DNA of 64,000 nt from assembly GCF_013297935.1 (NCBI RefSeq), contig NZ_JAAFIX010000009.1, positions 1-64,000 on the forward strand, given 5' to 3'. A program made the translations under genes and the position numbers. Source of the DNA: Rhodoferax sp. (GTDB lineage: Bacteria; Pseudomonadota; Gammaproteobacteria; Burkholderiales; Burkholderiaceae_C). The number at the start of each line of letters is the position of its first letter. Within the stretch, counting starts at the first letter, position 1. This document shows positions 37,201 to 44,705 of this stretch, piece by piece. The notes below the pieces were generated by a model. It made no database searches. It saw only the letters and a program-made list of their open reading frames with translations, and was not told where the DNA came from.

Positions 37201-38658
37201 GCGGCCCACGCGCTGGTTGAACAAGGGCGTGCGCTGCTGGAGCGCAATGAGCCGGCGCTCGCCCGCCCTGCTTTCTGGCAGGCCCTGCGCGAATGCCCCA
37301 CCCATGCCCGTGCCGCCAGTGCGCTGGCCATTGCTGCTTTCCGCGCGGGCGACACCCACGCCGCGCTCATGCTCGGCTCACGCGCCTGCAGGCAAAGCCC
37401 CCAAGATCCTGAAAACTGGTCGAACACGGGCGCGTTTTTCAAAGCCGCCGGGGACCTGCAACGCGCACTGCACTGCCAGACTACGGCAGTGCAAGTGGCC
37501 CCCACCAGCGCGCAAGCGCAAGCCAACCTCGGCAACACCCTGGGCGCCCTGCACCGCTGGCCGGAGGCTCTGGAAGTCACCCGAAAAGCGGTAGCGCTCT
37601 CGCCCAGTGCCAGCGAGTACCAGTACAACCTGGGTATCGCGCTCAAAGAAAACGCGCAGTTCGGCGAGGCCCTGCGCACCTTTAGGCAAGTCCAGACCGC
37701 GCCCAACGGCCACGTGCGCGCGGCCCTGCACGAGGCGCTGCTGGAGCTGTTAACCGGCGACCTGGCCGCCGGCTGGCAGCACTATGAAAGCCGCTGGGCC
37801 CAGCCCGACGCGAAAGAGGTGCGCCACTTCGCGCAGCCCTTGTGGACCGGACAGGACATTTCCGGCCAAACGATTCTGGTCCACGCCGAGCAAGGGTTTG
37901 GCGACACCTTTCAGTTCTTGCGCTACCTGCCGCTGCTGGCCGAGCGCGGCGCACGCGTGCTGCTGGTGGTGCAGAGCGATGTGGAAAGCATCGCTGCCAG
38001 GGTGCAAGGGCTTGCCCAGCTCATACCCAATGGCAGCGAACTCCCCCCTTTCGACTGGCACTGCCCTTTGCTGAGCTTGCCGGCTGCCTTTGGCACCGTG
38101 GTGAGCACCGTACCGGCCCACACACCCTACCTGAGCGCACTGCCGGAGCGCACTGCCGTGTGGCGGGAGCGTCTGGGGCCGGGCCGCGCCTACCGCGTGG
38201 CACTGGTCTGGGCGGGGCGCCCCACCCACGGCAACGACGCCAACCGCTCGCTGGCACTGCACCACTTGGAGGCCTTGCTGCGGCTGCAGGGTGTGGAGGT
38301 GGTGTCGGTGCAAAAGGGCGATGCGCTCGCCCAAATCAAAACCTTGCCCTCAGACTGCCGCTTGCGCAACCTCAGCCCCGAGATACAGAGCTTTGAAGAC
38401 ACGGCCGCCATCCTCGGCGAAGTGGACGAGCTGGTCACGGTAGACACCTCGGTAGCCCACCTCGCGGGCGGGCTAGGCTGCCAAGTGCGGGTGCTTTTGC
38501 CCCTTATTCCGGATTGGCGGTGGTTGCTCGATCGGGCAGACTCACCGTGGTATCCCACTGCGCGCCTGTACCGCCAAACTGCCCGGGGAGCCTGGGCCAA
38601 GCCGGTAGCTGCGCTGGTGGCCGATGTTGCTAAAGCCGCACAGGCCCGCAGGCCGTGA
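34267..38658 (+). CDS. TPR protein with three GT9/GT41-like glycosyltransferase modules
   Basis: This 1,463-residue protein begins with TPR repeats (about 1-205: AREVYGELLALEPLHANALNNLGIL and following). Then come three glycosyltransferase-like modules, each with GDLPGGFADYERRF, a HAEQGLGDTLQFLRY glycine-rich turn, VGLVWAGNPTHKNDANRS and the C-terminal VDTSICHVAGALG...PDWRWLLHREDSPWYP signature. TPR segments separate the modules. Modules 1 and 2 are a near-perfect internal duplication; module 3 (about 1130-1463) is diverged. It starts nine bases after the giant gene. It likely transfers sugar to protein Ser/Thr, with the giant protein or flagellin as candidate substrate (inference). Confidence 0.85.
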   Translation: MAGRQAQQDTDALFSQALSLQSAGRGDAAREVYGELLALEPLHANALNNLGILHNSAGEHQEALALFERLVQAAPGDARAHANRGVALKALEQWAAAEEAYLAALKVDPHFHSAHNNLGNLHYARRDFSKALAHFETACTQQPRHTDYRFMLAKCLLELQQMARARAELELVLRTEPAHADAWGTLARCFGEQYRMPEALACFERGIAVRPDYAGLIYNRGLARLLAGDLPGGFADYERRFDVPDFPSKRLVTTKPLWQGQPLPGQTLLIHAEQGLGDTLQFLRYISLLPSPILRVLLLIQESLTSLPVLPAHVELVHEGAPTPHFDVVCPLLSLPHLLGPQLPGTDALNIPQAIPYLALDHARSAGWESHFAAPGLQGKLRVGLVWAGNPTHKNDANRSMDFSALSGLWELEGVHFFSFQVGARSADLDSLTPAQRARVTDMAPLLKDFGDTAAALVHLDVLVCVDTSICHVAGALGIPVWLLIPWMPDWRWLLHREDSPWYPSVRILRQPAYRDWDSVLHTLANDLNALAHPQSAGGQRLQQAAHALVEQGRALLERNEPALARPAFWQALRECPTHARAASALAIAAFRAGDTHAALMLGSRACRQSPQDPENWSNCGAYYKAVGDLSGSLACFERGIAVRPDYAGLIYNRGLARLLAGDLPGGFADYERRFDVPDFPSKRLVTTKPLWQGQPLPGQTLLIHAEQGLGDTLQFLRYISLLPSPILRVLLLIQESLTSLPVLPAHVELVHEGAPTPHFDVVCPLLSLPHLLGPQLPGTDALNIPQAIPYLALDHARSAGWESHFAAPGLQGKLRVGLVWAGNPTHKNDANRSMDFSALSGLWELEGVHFFSFQVGARSADLDSLTPAQRARVTDMAPLLKDFGDTAAALVHLDVLVCVDTSICHVAGALGIPVWLLIPWMPDWRWLLHREDSPWYPSVRILRQPAYRDWDSVLHTLANDLNALAHPQSAGGQRLQQAAHALVEQGRALLERNEPALARPAFWQALRECPTHARAASALAIAAFRAGDTHAALMLGSRACRQSPQDPENWSNTGAFFKAAGDLQRALHCQTTAVQVAPTSAQAQANLGNTLGALHRWPEALEVTRKAVALSPSASEYQYNLGIALKENAQFGEALRTFRQVQTAPNGHVRAALHEALLELLTGDLAAGWQHYESRWAQPDAKEVRHFAQPLWTGQDISGQTILVHAEQGFGDTFQFLRYLPLLAERGARVLLVVQSDVESIAARVQGLAQLIPNGSELPPFDWHCPLLSLPAAFGTVVSTVPAHTPYLSALPERTAVWRERLGPGRAYRVALVWAGRPTHGNDANRSLALHHLEALLRLQGVEVVSVQKGDALAQIKTLPSDCRLRNLSPEIQSFEDTAAILGEVDELVTVDTSVAHLAGGLGCQVRVLLPLIPDWRWLLDRADSPWYPTARLYRQTARGAWAKPVAALVADVAKAAQARRP
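34901..36107 (+). repeat. 1,302-bp tandem duplication, copy A
   Basis: This 1,207-base block matches 36203-37409 base for base except one silent-position change (T at 34962, C at 36264). The offset is 1,302 bases, exactly 434 codons, so the frame is kept. Similarity continues but falls off on both flanks (from 34870 upstream, and after 36107). Confidence 0.93.
36203..37409 (+). repeat. 1,302-bp tandem duplication, copy B
   Basis: This is the second copy of the block at 34901-36107, covering residues of about 646-1048 of the TPR/glycosyltransferase protein. Near-identity between copies, beside a third module that is clearly diverged, points to recent duplication or gene conversion. A read-assembly error must also be kept in mind. 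Confidence 0.93.
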
Positions 38659-39458
38659 ACACCATGAACTATGTCAAACGCCCGTCGCCCTTTGTGATCC
38701 TGTCCACCAGCCAGGGCACCCTGATCACCAACAAAAACGACTACCGCATGATCGATGCCACCCGTGGCTATGGCGTGGGCTGGCAGCTCTTCAACCAGGG
38801 CTGCTTTGACCCGGACGAGGTGGGCGCAGCCATCCAGCTGCTCAATATCCGCCACAAACACTTCGGTGACGGCGTGGTGGGCCTGGACTGCGGCGCCAAC
38901 CTCGGCGTGCACACCGTGGAGTGGGCCAAAGCCCTCTACGGGCGCGGCAGCGTGATTGCCATCGAGGCCCAGGAGCGCATTTACTACGCACTGGCGGGCA
39001 ATATTGCCATCAACAACTGTTTCAACGCGCGGGCCATCCACGGTGCCATCGGGGCCGAAGTGGGTGAGCTCGACATTCCTGTGCCCGACTACTTGCAACC
39101 CGCAAGCTTTGGCAGCTTGGAGCTGCGCCAAACGGCCAAGAGTGAATTTATCGGCCAGACCATCCATGCAGAGCGCAACCAGAAAGTGCGCATGCTGACC
39201 ATCGACTCCCTGAACCTGCCACGTCTTGACTTCATCAAGATCGACGTCGAAGGCATGGAGCTCGAAGCGCTGGCAGGCGGACGCGCCACCATCGAGCAGC
39301 ACAAGCCGGTCATGTTGATTGAGTCCATCAAAACCGACAAAGCAGCACTCCTGCAGTTTCTGGAGGCCCACGGCTACCAGACCTTCCCCATGGGCATCAA
39401 CGTGCTGGCCGTGCACAGCACCGACCCCACCCGCGAACAAATTTCCATCAAAAGCTGA
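38655..39458 (+). CDS. FkbM-family methyltransferase 1
   Basis: This is a SAM-dependent methyltransferase of 267 residues. The glycine-rich SAM loop VGLDCGANLGVHTVEWA lies at about 75-91, the acidic strand-2 end VIAIEAQER follows, and the FkbM-typical FIKIDVEGMELEALAGG lies at about 192-208. FkbM enzymes usually O-methylate sugars or polyketides. The GTG start at 38655 overlaps the stop of the upstream gene (GTGA); an ATG at 38664 is the alternative. Context suggests methylation of a glycan put on by the neighbouring glycosyltransferases (inference). Confidence 0.85.
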   Translation: MNTMNYVKRPSPFVILSTSQGTLITNKNDYRMIDATRGYGVGWQLFNQGCFDPDEVGAAIQLLNIRHKHFGDGVVGLDCGANLGVHTVEWAKALYGRGSVIAIEAQERIYYALAGNIAINNCFNARAIHGAIGAEVGELDIPVPDYLQPASFGSLELRQTAKSEFIGQTIHAERNQKVRMLTIDSLNLPRLDFIKIDVEGMELEALAGGRATIEQHKPVMLIESIKTDKAALLQFLEAHGYQTFPMGINVLAVHSTDPTREQISIKS

Positions 39459-39467
39459 GCGCGCTGC

Positions 39468-40238
39468 ATGGCCTACCTGTCGTTCACCCGGAATTTTGAA
39501 GACGTCATGATCAACCGGGCTTTGGCTGCGGTCGACAAGGGCTTTTATGTGGATGTGGGCGGCTACATGCCCATTTCTGACAGCAACACCTGCGCCCTGT
39601 ACCAGCGTGGTTGGCGAGGCATTGTGGTGGAGCCCCAAGCGCGGCTCCACCCCCAGTGGGCCAGACACCGCCCCGAAGACATTCTGGTGGGGGCCGCCGT
39701 CGGTGAGTCCGATGGCGAGGTGACCTTTAACGAGTTCCCCTGGAACGACCAGGCCGCAACAATAGCCCCCGATATTGTGGCCATGCACCAGCGCGAAGGG
39801 CGCGAGGTCAAGAGCTACACCGTGCCACTGGTCACTCTGAGCAGCCTGCTCGAAAAGCACCGCCCCCAAGGCGAAGTGCACCTGCTGAGTATCGACGTGG
39901 AAGGTGCCGAAAAAGCGGCGCTCAACGGGCTGGACCGCACCCGCTTCCGCCCCTGGCTCATCGTGTTGGAGAGCGTGCTCCCGAACCGGCCCCAGGCCAA
40001 CTATGGCGAGTGGGAGCACCTGCTGCTCTCCACAGGCTACGAGTTTGTGTACTTTGATGCGGTCAACCGCTTTTACCTGGCGCAGGAGCATCTGGACCTG
40101 AAAGCCCACTTCACCTACCCGCCCTGTGTGTGGGACAACTTTGTGGACCACCGCCTGAACCATGCCCAGCAGGTGGCAGCCCAGGCCCAAGCAGAGTTAG
40201 CCCAGCTCAAGGCCCGTCTGCGCGAACTTGCCGGCTGA
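39468..40238 (+). CDS. FkbM-family methyltransferase 2
   Basis: This 256-residue methyltransferase starts nine bases after the first one. It shows GFYVDVGGYMPISDSNT (SAM loop, about 25-41), GIVVEPQARL and the FkbM signature LLSIDVEGAEKAALNGLD (about 139-156). It is only distantly similar to its neighbour and has a different N-terminus (MAYLSFTRNFEDVMINRAL), so they are not a recent duplication. A Gln/Ala-rich coiled tail ends the protein. It overlaps the convergent gene at 40207 by 32 bases. Confidence 0.85.
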   Translation: MAYLSFTRNFEDVMINRALAAVDKGFYVDVGGYMPISDSNTCALYQRGWRGIVVEPQARLHPQWARHRPEDILVGAAVGESDGEVTFNEFPWNDQAATIAPDIVAMHQREGREVKSYTVPLVTLSSLLEKHRPQGEVHLLSIDVEGAEKAALNGLDRTRFRPWLIVLESVLPNRPQANYGEWEHLLLSTGYEFVYFDAVNRFYLAQEHLDLKAHFTYPPCVWDNFVDHRLNHAQQVAAQAQAELAQLKARLRELAG

Positions 40239-42009
40239 GCTCCGCACACAGGCGCTCCACCACCCCAGCCCAGCCCTCACCGGCCTGCTGGCGAAATAAA
40301 CGCATGCCCGGGTACCACGGGCTTTCGTCCCGCCCCAGCAACCAGCGCCAGTCCGGGCTATGGGGCAGCATGAGCCACACCGGCTTGCCCAGAGCGGCCG
40401 CCACATGGGCCACCGAGGTGTCCACCGCAATGACTAAGTTCATGTGCATGATCAGCGCGGCCGTGTCGGCAAAGGAGTGGAGCGCTTCAGCCCAGAGTTG
40501 CACCCCCAAAGCGGCAGGGCCCAGCGCCAAGTCCGCGGGGCGGAATTCTTTTTGCAAGGCGTGAAACTCGGCACCCAGCCCCAACAAGGGCACCAGGTGC
40601 TGTAGCGACATCGATCGGTTGTGGTCGTTTTTGTGCTCAGGCCTGCCCGACCACACCAGGCCTACCCGCAGCTTCCGGGCGGGCCCCAGGCGTTGACCCC
40701 ACCGGGCCACCAGCCCATCGTCAGCCCGCAAATAAGGCTCTGGTGCGGGCACGGTTTCGGGGGTGGTTTGCAGCGCCAGTGGCAGGCTTAGCAAGGGGCA
40801 GTGGTAGTCGAAGGGTGGCAATGCATCCCCTTGCCGTAGCCAGACGTCCACGCCGCCCAGCGAATGCAGCAAAGGCAGTAGCGGGACCTGCACCTCCATC
40901 AATACGGTGGCCCCCAGCGCCTTGAGCAGCGGAGCGTAGCGACAGAACTGCACGGTGTCGCCCAAGCCCTGCTCGGCGTGCAACAAAATCGTCTGGCCCG
41001 CCAGGCTCTGCGCCCCCGACCACTGAGGAGCCGCAAAAGGCCGCACTCCGGCACGCAGCTGCTCGGTTTGCCAACGCCACTCATAGTGCGCAAAACCCTC
41101 TGCAAATTCACCCCGCAGCAGGTGGCAAATGGCGAGATTCAGGTGGGCACCGCTGCATTCGGCATCCAGCGCCAAGGCACGCCGGTTCATGGCCATGGAG
41201 GCATCCAGATCCATCATTTCTTTGAGCAGCGTCGAGCAGTTGACCAGGGCGTCCAAGAAGTCGGGCTCTAGCGCAATGGCTTCCTGGTAGCTACGCAAGG
41301 CTTCAGGAAAACGCCCCATGCGCTTGAGCAACACCCCCCGGTTGGACCAAGCCTGCGCATAGCGCGGCCGCAACGCGATAGCGCGCTCATAGGCAGACAG
41401 CGCTTCGGTAAACGCGTCCAACTCACGCAGGGCGTTGCCCCGATCGAGGCAGGCCACCGCCATGTCGGGCTGGCATTGCAGCGCCCGGTCAAACGCTGCC
41501 ACGGCCTCCTGCCAACGGGCGAGATCGTTATAGGCCAGCCCCAGCCCATGCCAGCTCTGTGCATAGTCGGGCTGCAGCTCCAGGGCTTTGCGATAAGAGT
41601 CCATCGCCTGCAGGCTCTTGCCGGCGTCCCGCAGGACATTGCCGCGGTTACCCCAAGCCTGCGCGAAATCAGCTCGCAAGGCGATGGCTTTGTCATAGCA
41701 GTCCAGCGCCTCCGGTAAGCGACCCAGTGCGCGCATCACCAGCCCGGTGTTGGACCACGCGGCCGCATGGTCGGGTTGCAAGCGCAGCGCGCCTTCCAGC
41801 AACACCAGCGCCAGCGCATGGCGCTCCAGACGGTGCTGGGTCAGCCCCCGCAAGTGAAAGGCCTCGACATGGGCGGGTGCCAAGGCCATGAGGCGCTCCA
41901 ACGCGTCGTCCGCCGCTGCGTATTGGCCGAGGGAGAAGGATTGCACTGCCGATTGCAGCAGGGTGTCGACCGTATCAGCCGGAGCCGGCTGCTGTGCAGG
42001 CATGGGCAA
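40207..42009 (-). CDS. TPR-glycosyltransferase fusion (FlmG-like architecture)
   Basis: This 600-residue protein has about eight TPR repeats in its N-terminal half (ALDCYDKAIALRADFAQAWGNRG, ALELQPDYAQSWHGLGLAYND and others, to about 290). One GT9/GT41-like domain follows (EGFAHYEWRW, HAEQGLGDTVQFCRY, VGLVWSGRPEHKNDHNRS, VDTSVAHVAAALGKPVWLMLPHSPDWRWLLGRDESPWYPGMRLFRQ). The size and layout recall FlmG, the flagellin glycosyltransferase of Caulobacter; homology at substrate level is not shown. It is the last gene of the type I secretion operon, five bases after the TolC-like gene. Confidence 0.85.
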   Translation of the reverse strand: MPMPAQQPAPADTVDTLLQSAVQSFSLGQYAAADDALERLMALAPAHVEAFHLRGLTQHRLERHALALVLLEGALRLQPDHAAAWSNTGLVMRALGRLPEALDCYDKAIALRADFAQAWGNRGNVLRDAGKSLQAMDSYRKALELQPDYAQSWHGLGLAYNDLARWQEAVAAFDRALQCQPDMAVACLDRGNALRELDAFTEALSAYERAIALRPRYAQAWSNRGVLLKRMGRFPEALRSYQEAIALEPDFLDALVNCSTLLKEMMDLDASMAMNRRALALDAECSGAHLNLAICHLLRGEFAEGFAHYEWRWQTEQLRAGVRPFAAPQWSGAQSLAGQTILLHAEQGLGDTVQFCRYAPLLKALGATVLMEVQVPLLPLLHSLGGVDVWLRQGDALPPFDYHCPLLSLPLALQTTPETVPAPEPYLRADDGLVARWGQRLGPARKLRVGLVWSGRPEHKNDHNRSMSLQHLVPLLGLGAEFHALQKEFRPADLALGPAALGVQLWAEALHSFADTAALIMHMNLVIAVDTSVAHVAAALGKPVWLMLPHSPDWRWLLGRDESPWYPGMRLFRQQAGEGWAGVVERLCAELSRQVRADGP

Positions 42010-42014
42010 ACGGG

Positions 42015-43376
42015 TCAGGGCGTGGTGCGGGCAGGGCTCAGCAGTTCGTCGATGTACGACACCACCGAATCTGCGGGCACCCCTGCTTTGTTGTAGAGGC
42101 GCAGGCGCTGGAAAATGTGGTCGTAGCGGGCCTGCGCCAAGTCTCGCTGGGCCTGGAACACTTTACGCACAGCTTCCAGCACATCTGCATTGGTGCGCAA
42201 GCCGGAGGTCTGGCCCTTGAGAGTGCCCTCCAGCGCTACGCGGCTGGCGTCCAGCACATCTTCATACGCCAACAGCTTGGACTTGCCGCTCTGGATGATC
42301 TGAAAGAGCCGGCTGACCTCGACTTCCAGACTGCGCTTCTCGTTCAGCCACTCGGCCTCGGCCTTGCTTTTTTCAGCAAGGGCCTGGGTCACCGCAGCCT
42401 TGACGGCGCCACCGCTGTAAATGGGAATATTGAGCTGCAAGCCAATGGCGCTCTGGTTGACTGACTGATTGAGGCTGCTGACCGACTCGTTGCGGCTGTT
42501 GGACACGCTGGCCACCAGATCGAGCCGGGGCATGTGCCCTGCATTGCTGCGCGCCACAAGCGCATCGGCTGCGTCCACCAGGTAGCGCCTGGCCTGAATG
42601 TCGGGGTTGGCTGCCACCGCCTTGTCTTGCCACTCCTGCAGGCTGGCCGGCACCAGCGCCGGAGGCGCAAACTCATCTTCCAAGCGCACCACCAGTGGCT
42701 GGGGCAAACCTGTCATGGCCTCCAGCGTTTCGCGGGCACTCATCATCTGGTTTTTGGAGTCCGCCCACTGCACCAGCGTGAGACTCAAGTTCGCGCGCGC
42801 CTCGGCAACTTCGGTGCGGGTTCCTTCGCCTTGCTCGAAACGGCGGCGCATCAGGTTGCGCTGGGCCACTGTGGCGTGAACCTGGGCGTGCAGAGACAAA
42901 AACGCGTCTTCAGCGAGCATGCGCTGCAAGTAAGCGACGGCCAACCGGTCCACCAACTCGGCCTTACGGGACACAAAAGTGGCTTCGGCATTGCCGGCCT
43001 GCGCAGTGGCTTGCCGCACCCGGGCTGCGCCCTCCAAGTTGAGCAAGGGCGCACGCAGGTTGATGCTTTGCACCGGCGCACGGTAATCTAGGTTGTTGGT
43101 TTTGGAGGCGCTACCCGCCACGTCGTATTGCTGGGTGCCTTGCACCGTTGTCTCGGTGATAGAGGCGCTCACCGTCGGGAGCACCCCGCTGCGAGCCAGC
43201 GGCACTGCCTGCTGGCCCGACGCGAGTGCGGCGCGGGCGGCCTGGAAACGGGCATCGTTCTCCAGGGCCGCGAGATAGGCTTTCTCAAACTCTCCGGCAT
43301 GCGCTGCAGGCCAGCCCCCGCACAGGGCGAGACCGATGAGCGCAAGCCGGCGCAAGGAGGCAGGCAGACGTGTCAT
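42015..43376 (-). CDS. TolC-family outer-membrane channel of the type I system
   Basis: This 453-residue protein has a signal peptide (MTRLPASLRRLALIGLALCGGWPAAHA) and two TolC-type halves of long amphipathic helices; GVLPTVSASITET, RRRFEQGEGTRTEVAEARANLSL and NIPIYSGGAVKAAVTQA are typical. The last is the usual entry to the second beta segment. Three-component type I exporters use such a channel. It overlaps the adaptor gene by four bases. Its identity as the exporter of the giant protein is inferred from context. Confidence 0.92.
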   Translation of the reverse strand: MTRLPASLRRLALIGLALCGGWPAAHAGEFEKAYLAALENDARFQAARAALASGQQAVPLARSGVLPTVSASITETTVQGTQQYDVAGSASKTNNLDYRAPVQSINLRAPLLNLEGAARVRQATAQAGNAEATFVSRKAELVDRLAVAYLQRMLAEDAFLSLHAQVHATVAQRNLMRRRFEQGEGTRTEVAEARANLSLTLVQWADSKNQMMSARETLEAMTGLPQPLVVRLEDEFAPPALVPASLQEWQDKAVAANPDIQARRYLVDAADALVARSNAGHMPRLDLVASVSNSRNESVSSLNQSVNQSAIGLQLNIPIYSGGAVKAAVTQALAEKSKAEAEWLNEKRSLEVEVSRLFQIIQSGKSKLLAYEDVLDASRVALEGTLKGQTSGLRTNADVLEAVRKVFQAQRDLAQARYDHIFQRLRLYNKAGVPADSVVSYIDELLSPARTTP

Positions 43377-44704
43377 GGCTCGATGAGTGCCCGGTGCATC
43401 CGGTCCGTCAGTGGCTTGAGCAAGTAGCTCATGAAGGTGCGCTCCCCTGTCTTGATGAAAACATCCGCCGGCATGCCGGCCTTGACTTCCTGATGTTGCA
43501 ATTTTTGCATTCCATCAGGGGTGACTTCAATAACCAGCTTGAAGTAGCTGGCATTCTGCCTTGAATCGTTGGCCGCATCGGCAGCAACCTGCACGACCCG
43601 GCCATCAATGCGCGGGGTGGTCGCCTGGTTGAGTGCACTGAACAAAATGCCCACGTCCATGCCCGGCTTGACCTTGTCAATCAGATTCGTGGCCAAGGGC
43701 GTTTCAATGCGTAAGACGTCGTCTTTGGGAAATATCTCCATCAAGGGCATGCCGTTGCTGACCACGCCGCCTATGGTGTGAACGCTCAGGCTCATGACCG
43801 TGCCACTGACAGGCGCGCGGACTTCGGCGTTGCGCACCTCAAACTCCAGGCCACGTAAGCGCGCCTCCATGGTGGCTGCTTCGCGCTGCACATCCGACAG
43901 TTGTGACTCGATATCTTTGCGTTGCTCTTGCTGTCGGGCAGCAATGCGGGCGCGCCCTTCGGCGATTGCCTGGCGGGTTTTGCCCGCGCTGTTGAGGTCT
44001 TCGGCCACACCGCCCTGGATGCTGGCATACAAGCGCTCTTGCTCTGACACCCGGTTGCGCGGAAAGAAGCCGTCGTCCGCCAGAGACTTCTGATTGCGCA
44101 ACTCTTCACGCAACATGCGGCTTTGTGACTCTTTGGAGTATTTGGCCGCCTCCTGGCCCTGCACCTGAAACTCCAGCCCCCGCAAAGCGGCCTCCATGCT
44201 TTGCAGCTCATTGGCGCGCAATTGCCTGCGCGACTCCAAAAGACGGCTCTGCAATGCCATGACCTCAATGACCCGGGCGTCTTCACCCAGCTCCAGAAGC
44301 GCAGGCGGAAAGTCGATGGAGGCTCGCCCCTGCTGCTCAGCCGCCAGTCGGGCTTGCATGGCCATGGCTACGAGCCACTGCCCTTGCACTATGCTGAGTT
44401 GCGCGCGGGAGGTCGTGTCGTCCAAGCGAACCAGCACCTGGCCGGCCTGCACCTGGGCGCCGTCGCGCACCAGAATCTCGGCGACCTTGCCGCCGGTCAG
44501 GGGCTGCACCAGCTTGCGGCTCCCGCTCACCACCACGGTGCCGGAAGAGCTCACCGCAGCATCTAAGGGCGCCAAGGTAGCCCAGGCCATGAACCCGCCA
44601 AAGCCGAAGACCAGCAAGAGCCAGCCCCAGCGGATGGGCCGCGCGTCGTTCAGGTCGACGGAGACGCTCGAGCCGAAGGGGGTGTCGGGGATTGCGGTGC
44701 GCAT
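43373..44704 (-). CDS. HlyD-family periplasmic adaptor of the type I system
   Basis: This membrane fusion protein has one N-terminal transmembrane helix (WGWLLLVFGFGGFMAWATLAPLDAAVSS), a lipoyl-type half-motif (GTVVVSGSRKLVQPLTGGKVAEILVRDGAQVQAGQVLVRLDD), a long coiled coil, the second half (EVRAPVSGTVMSLSVHTIGGVV) and a C-terminal beta barrel. It is of the HlyD/PrtE type. The start is either GTG 44713, overlapping the ABC gene by eight bases, or ATG 44704; I chose the ATG (443 aa). Confidence 0.94.
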   Translation of the reverse strand: MRTAIPDTPFGSSVSVDLNDARPIRWGWLLLVFGFGGFMAWATLAPLDAAVSSSGTVVVSGSRKLVQPLTGGKVAEILVRDGAQVQAGQVLVRLDDTTSRAQLSIVQGQWLVAMAMQARLAAEQQGRASIDFPPALLELGEDARVIEVMALQSRLLESRRQLRANELQSMEAALRGLEFQVQGQEAAKYSKESQSRMLREELRNQKSLADDGFFPRNRVSEQERLYASIQGGVAEDLNSAGKTRQAIAEGRARIAARQQEQRKDIESQLSDVQREAATMEARLRGLEFEVRNAEVRAPVSGTVMSLSVHTIGGVVSNGMPLMEIFPKDDVLRIETPLATNLIDKVKPGMDVGILFSALNQATTPRIDGRVVQVAADAANDSRQNASYFKLVIEVTPDGMQKLQHQEVKAGMPADVFIKTGERTFMSYLLKPLTDRMHRALIEP

Positions 44705-44705
44705 A

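Noticed and set aside
35161..37359. Identical pairs of small frames repeated 1,302 bases apart.
   Set aside because: They are shadow frames of the duplicated glycosyltransferase modules, useful only as confirmation of the duplication.
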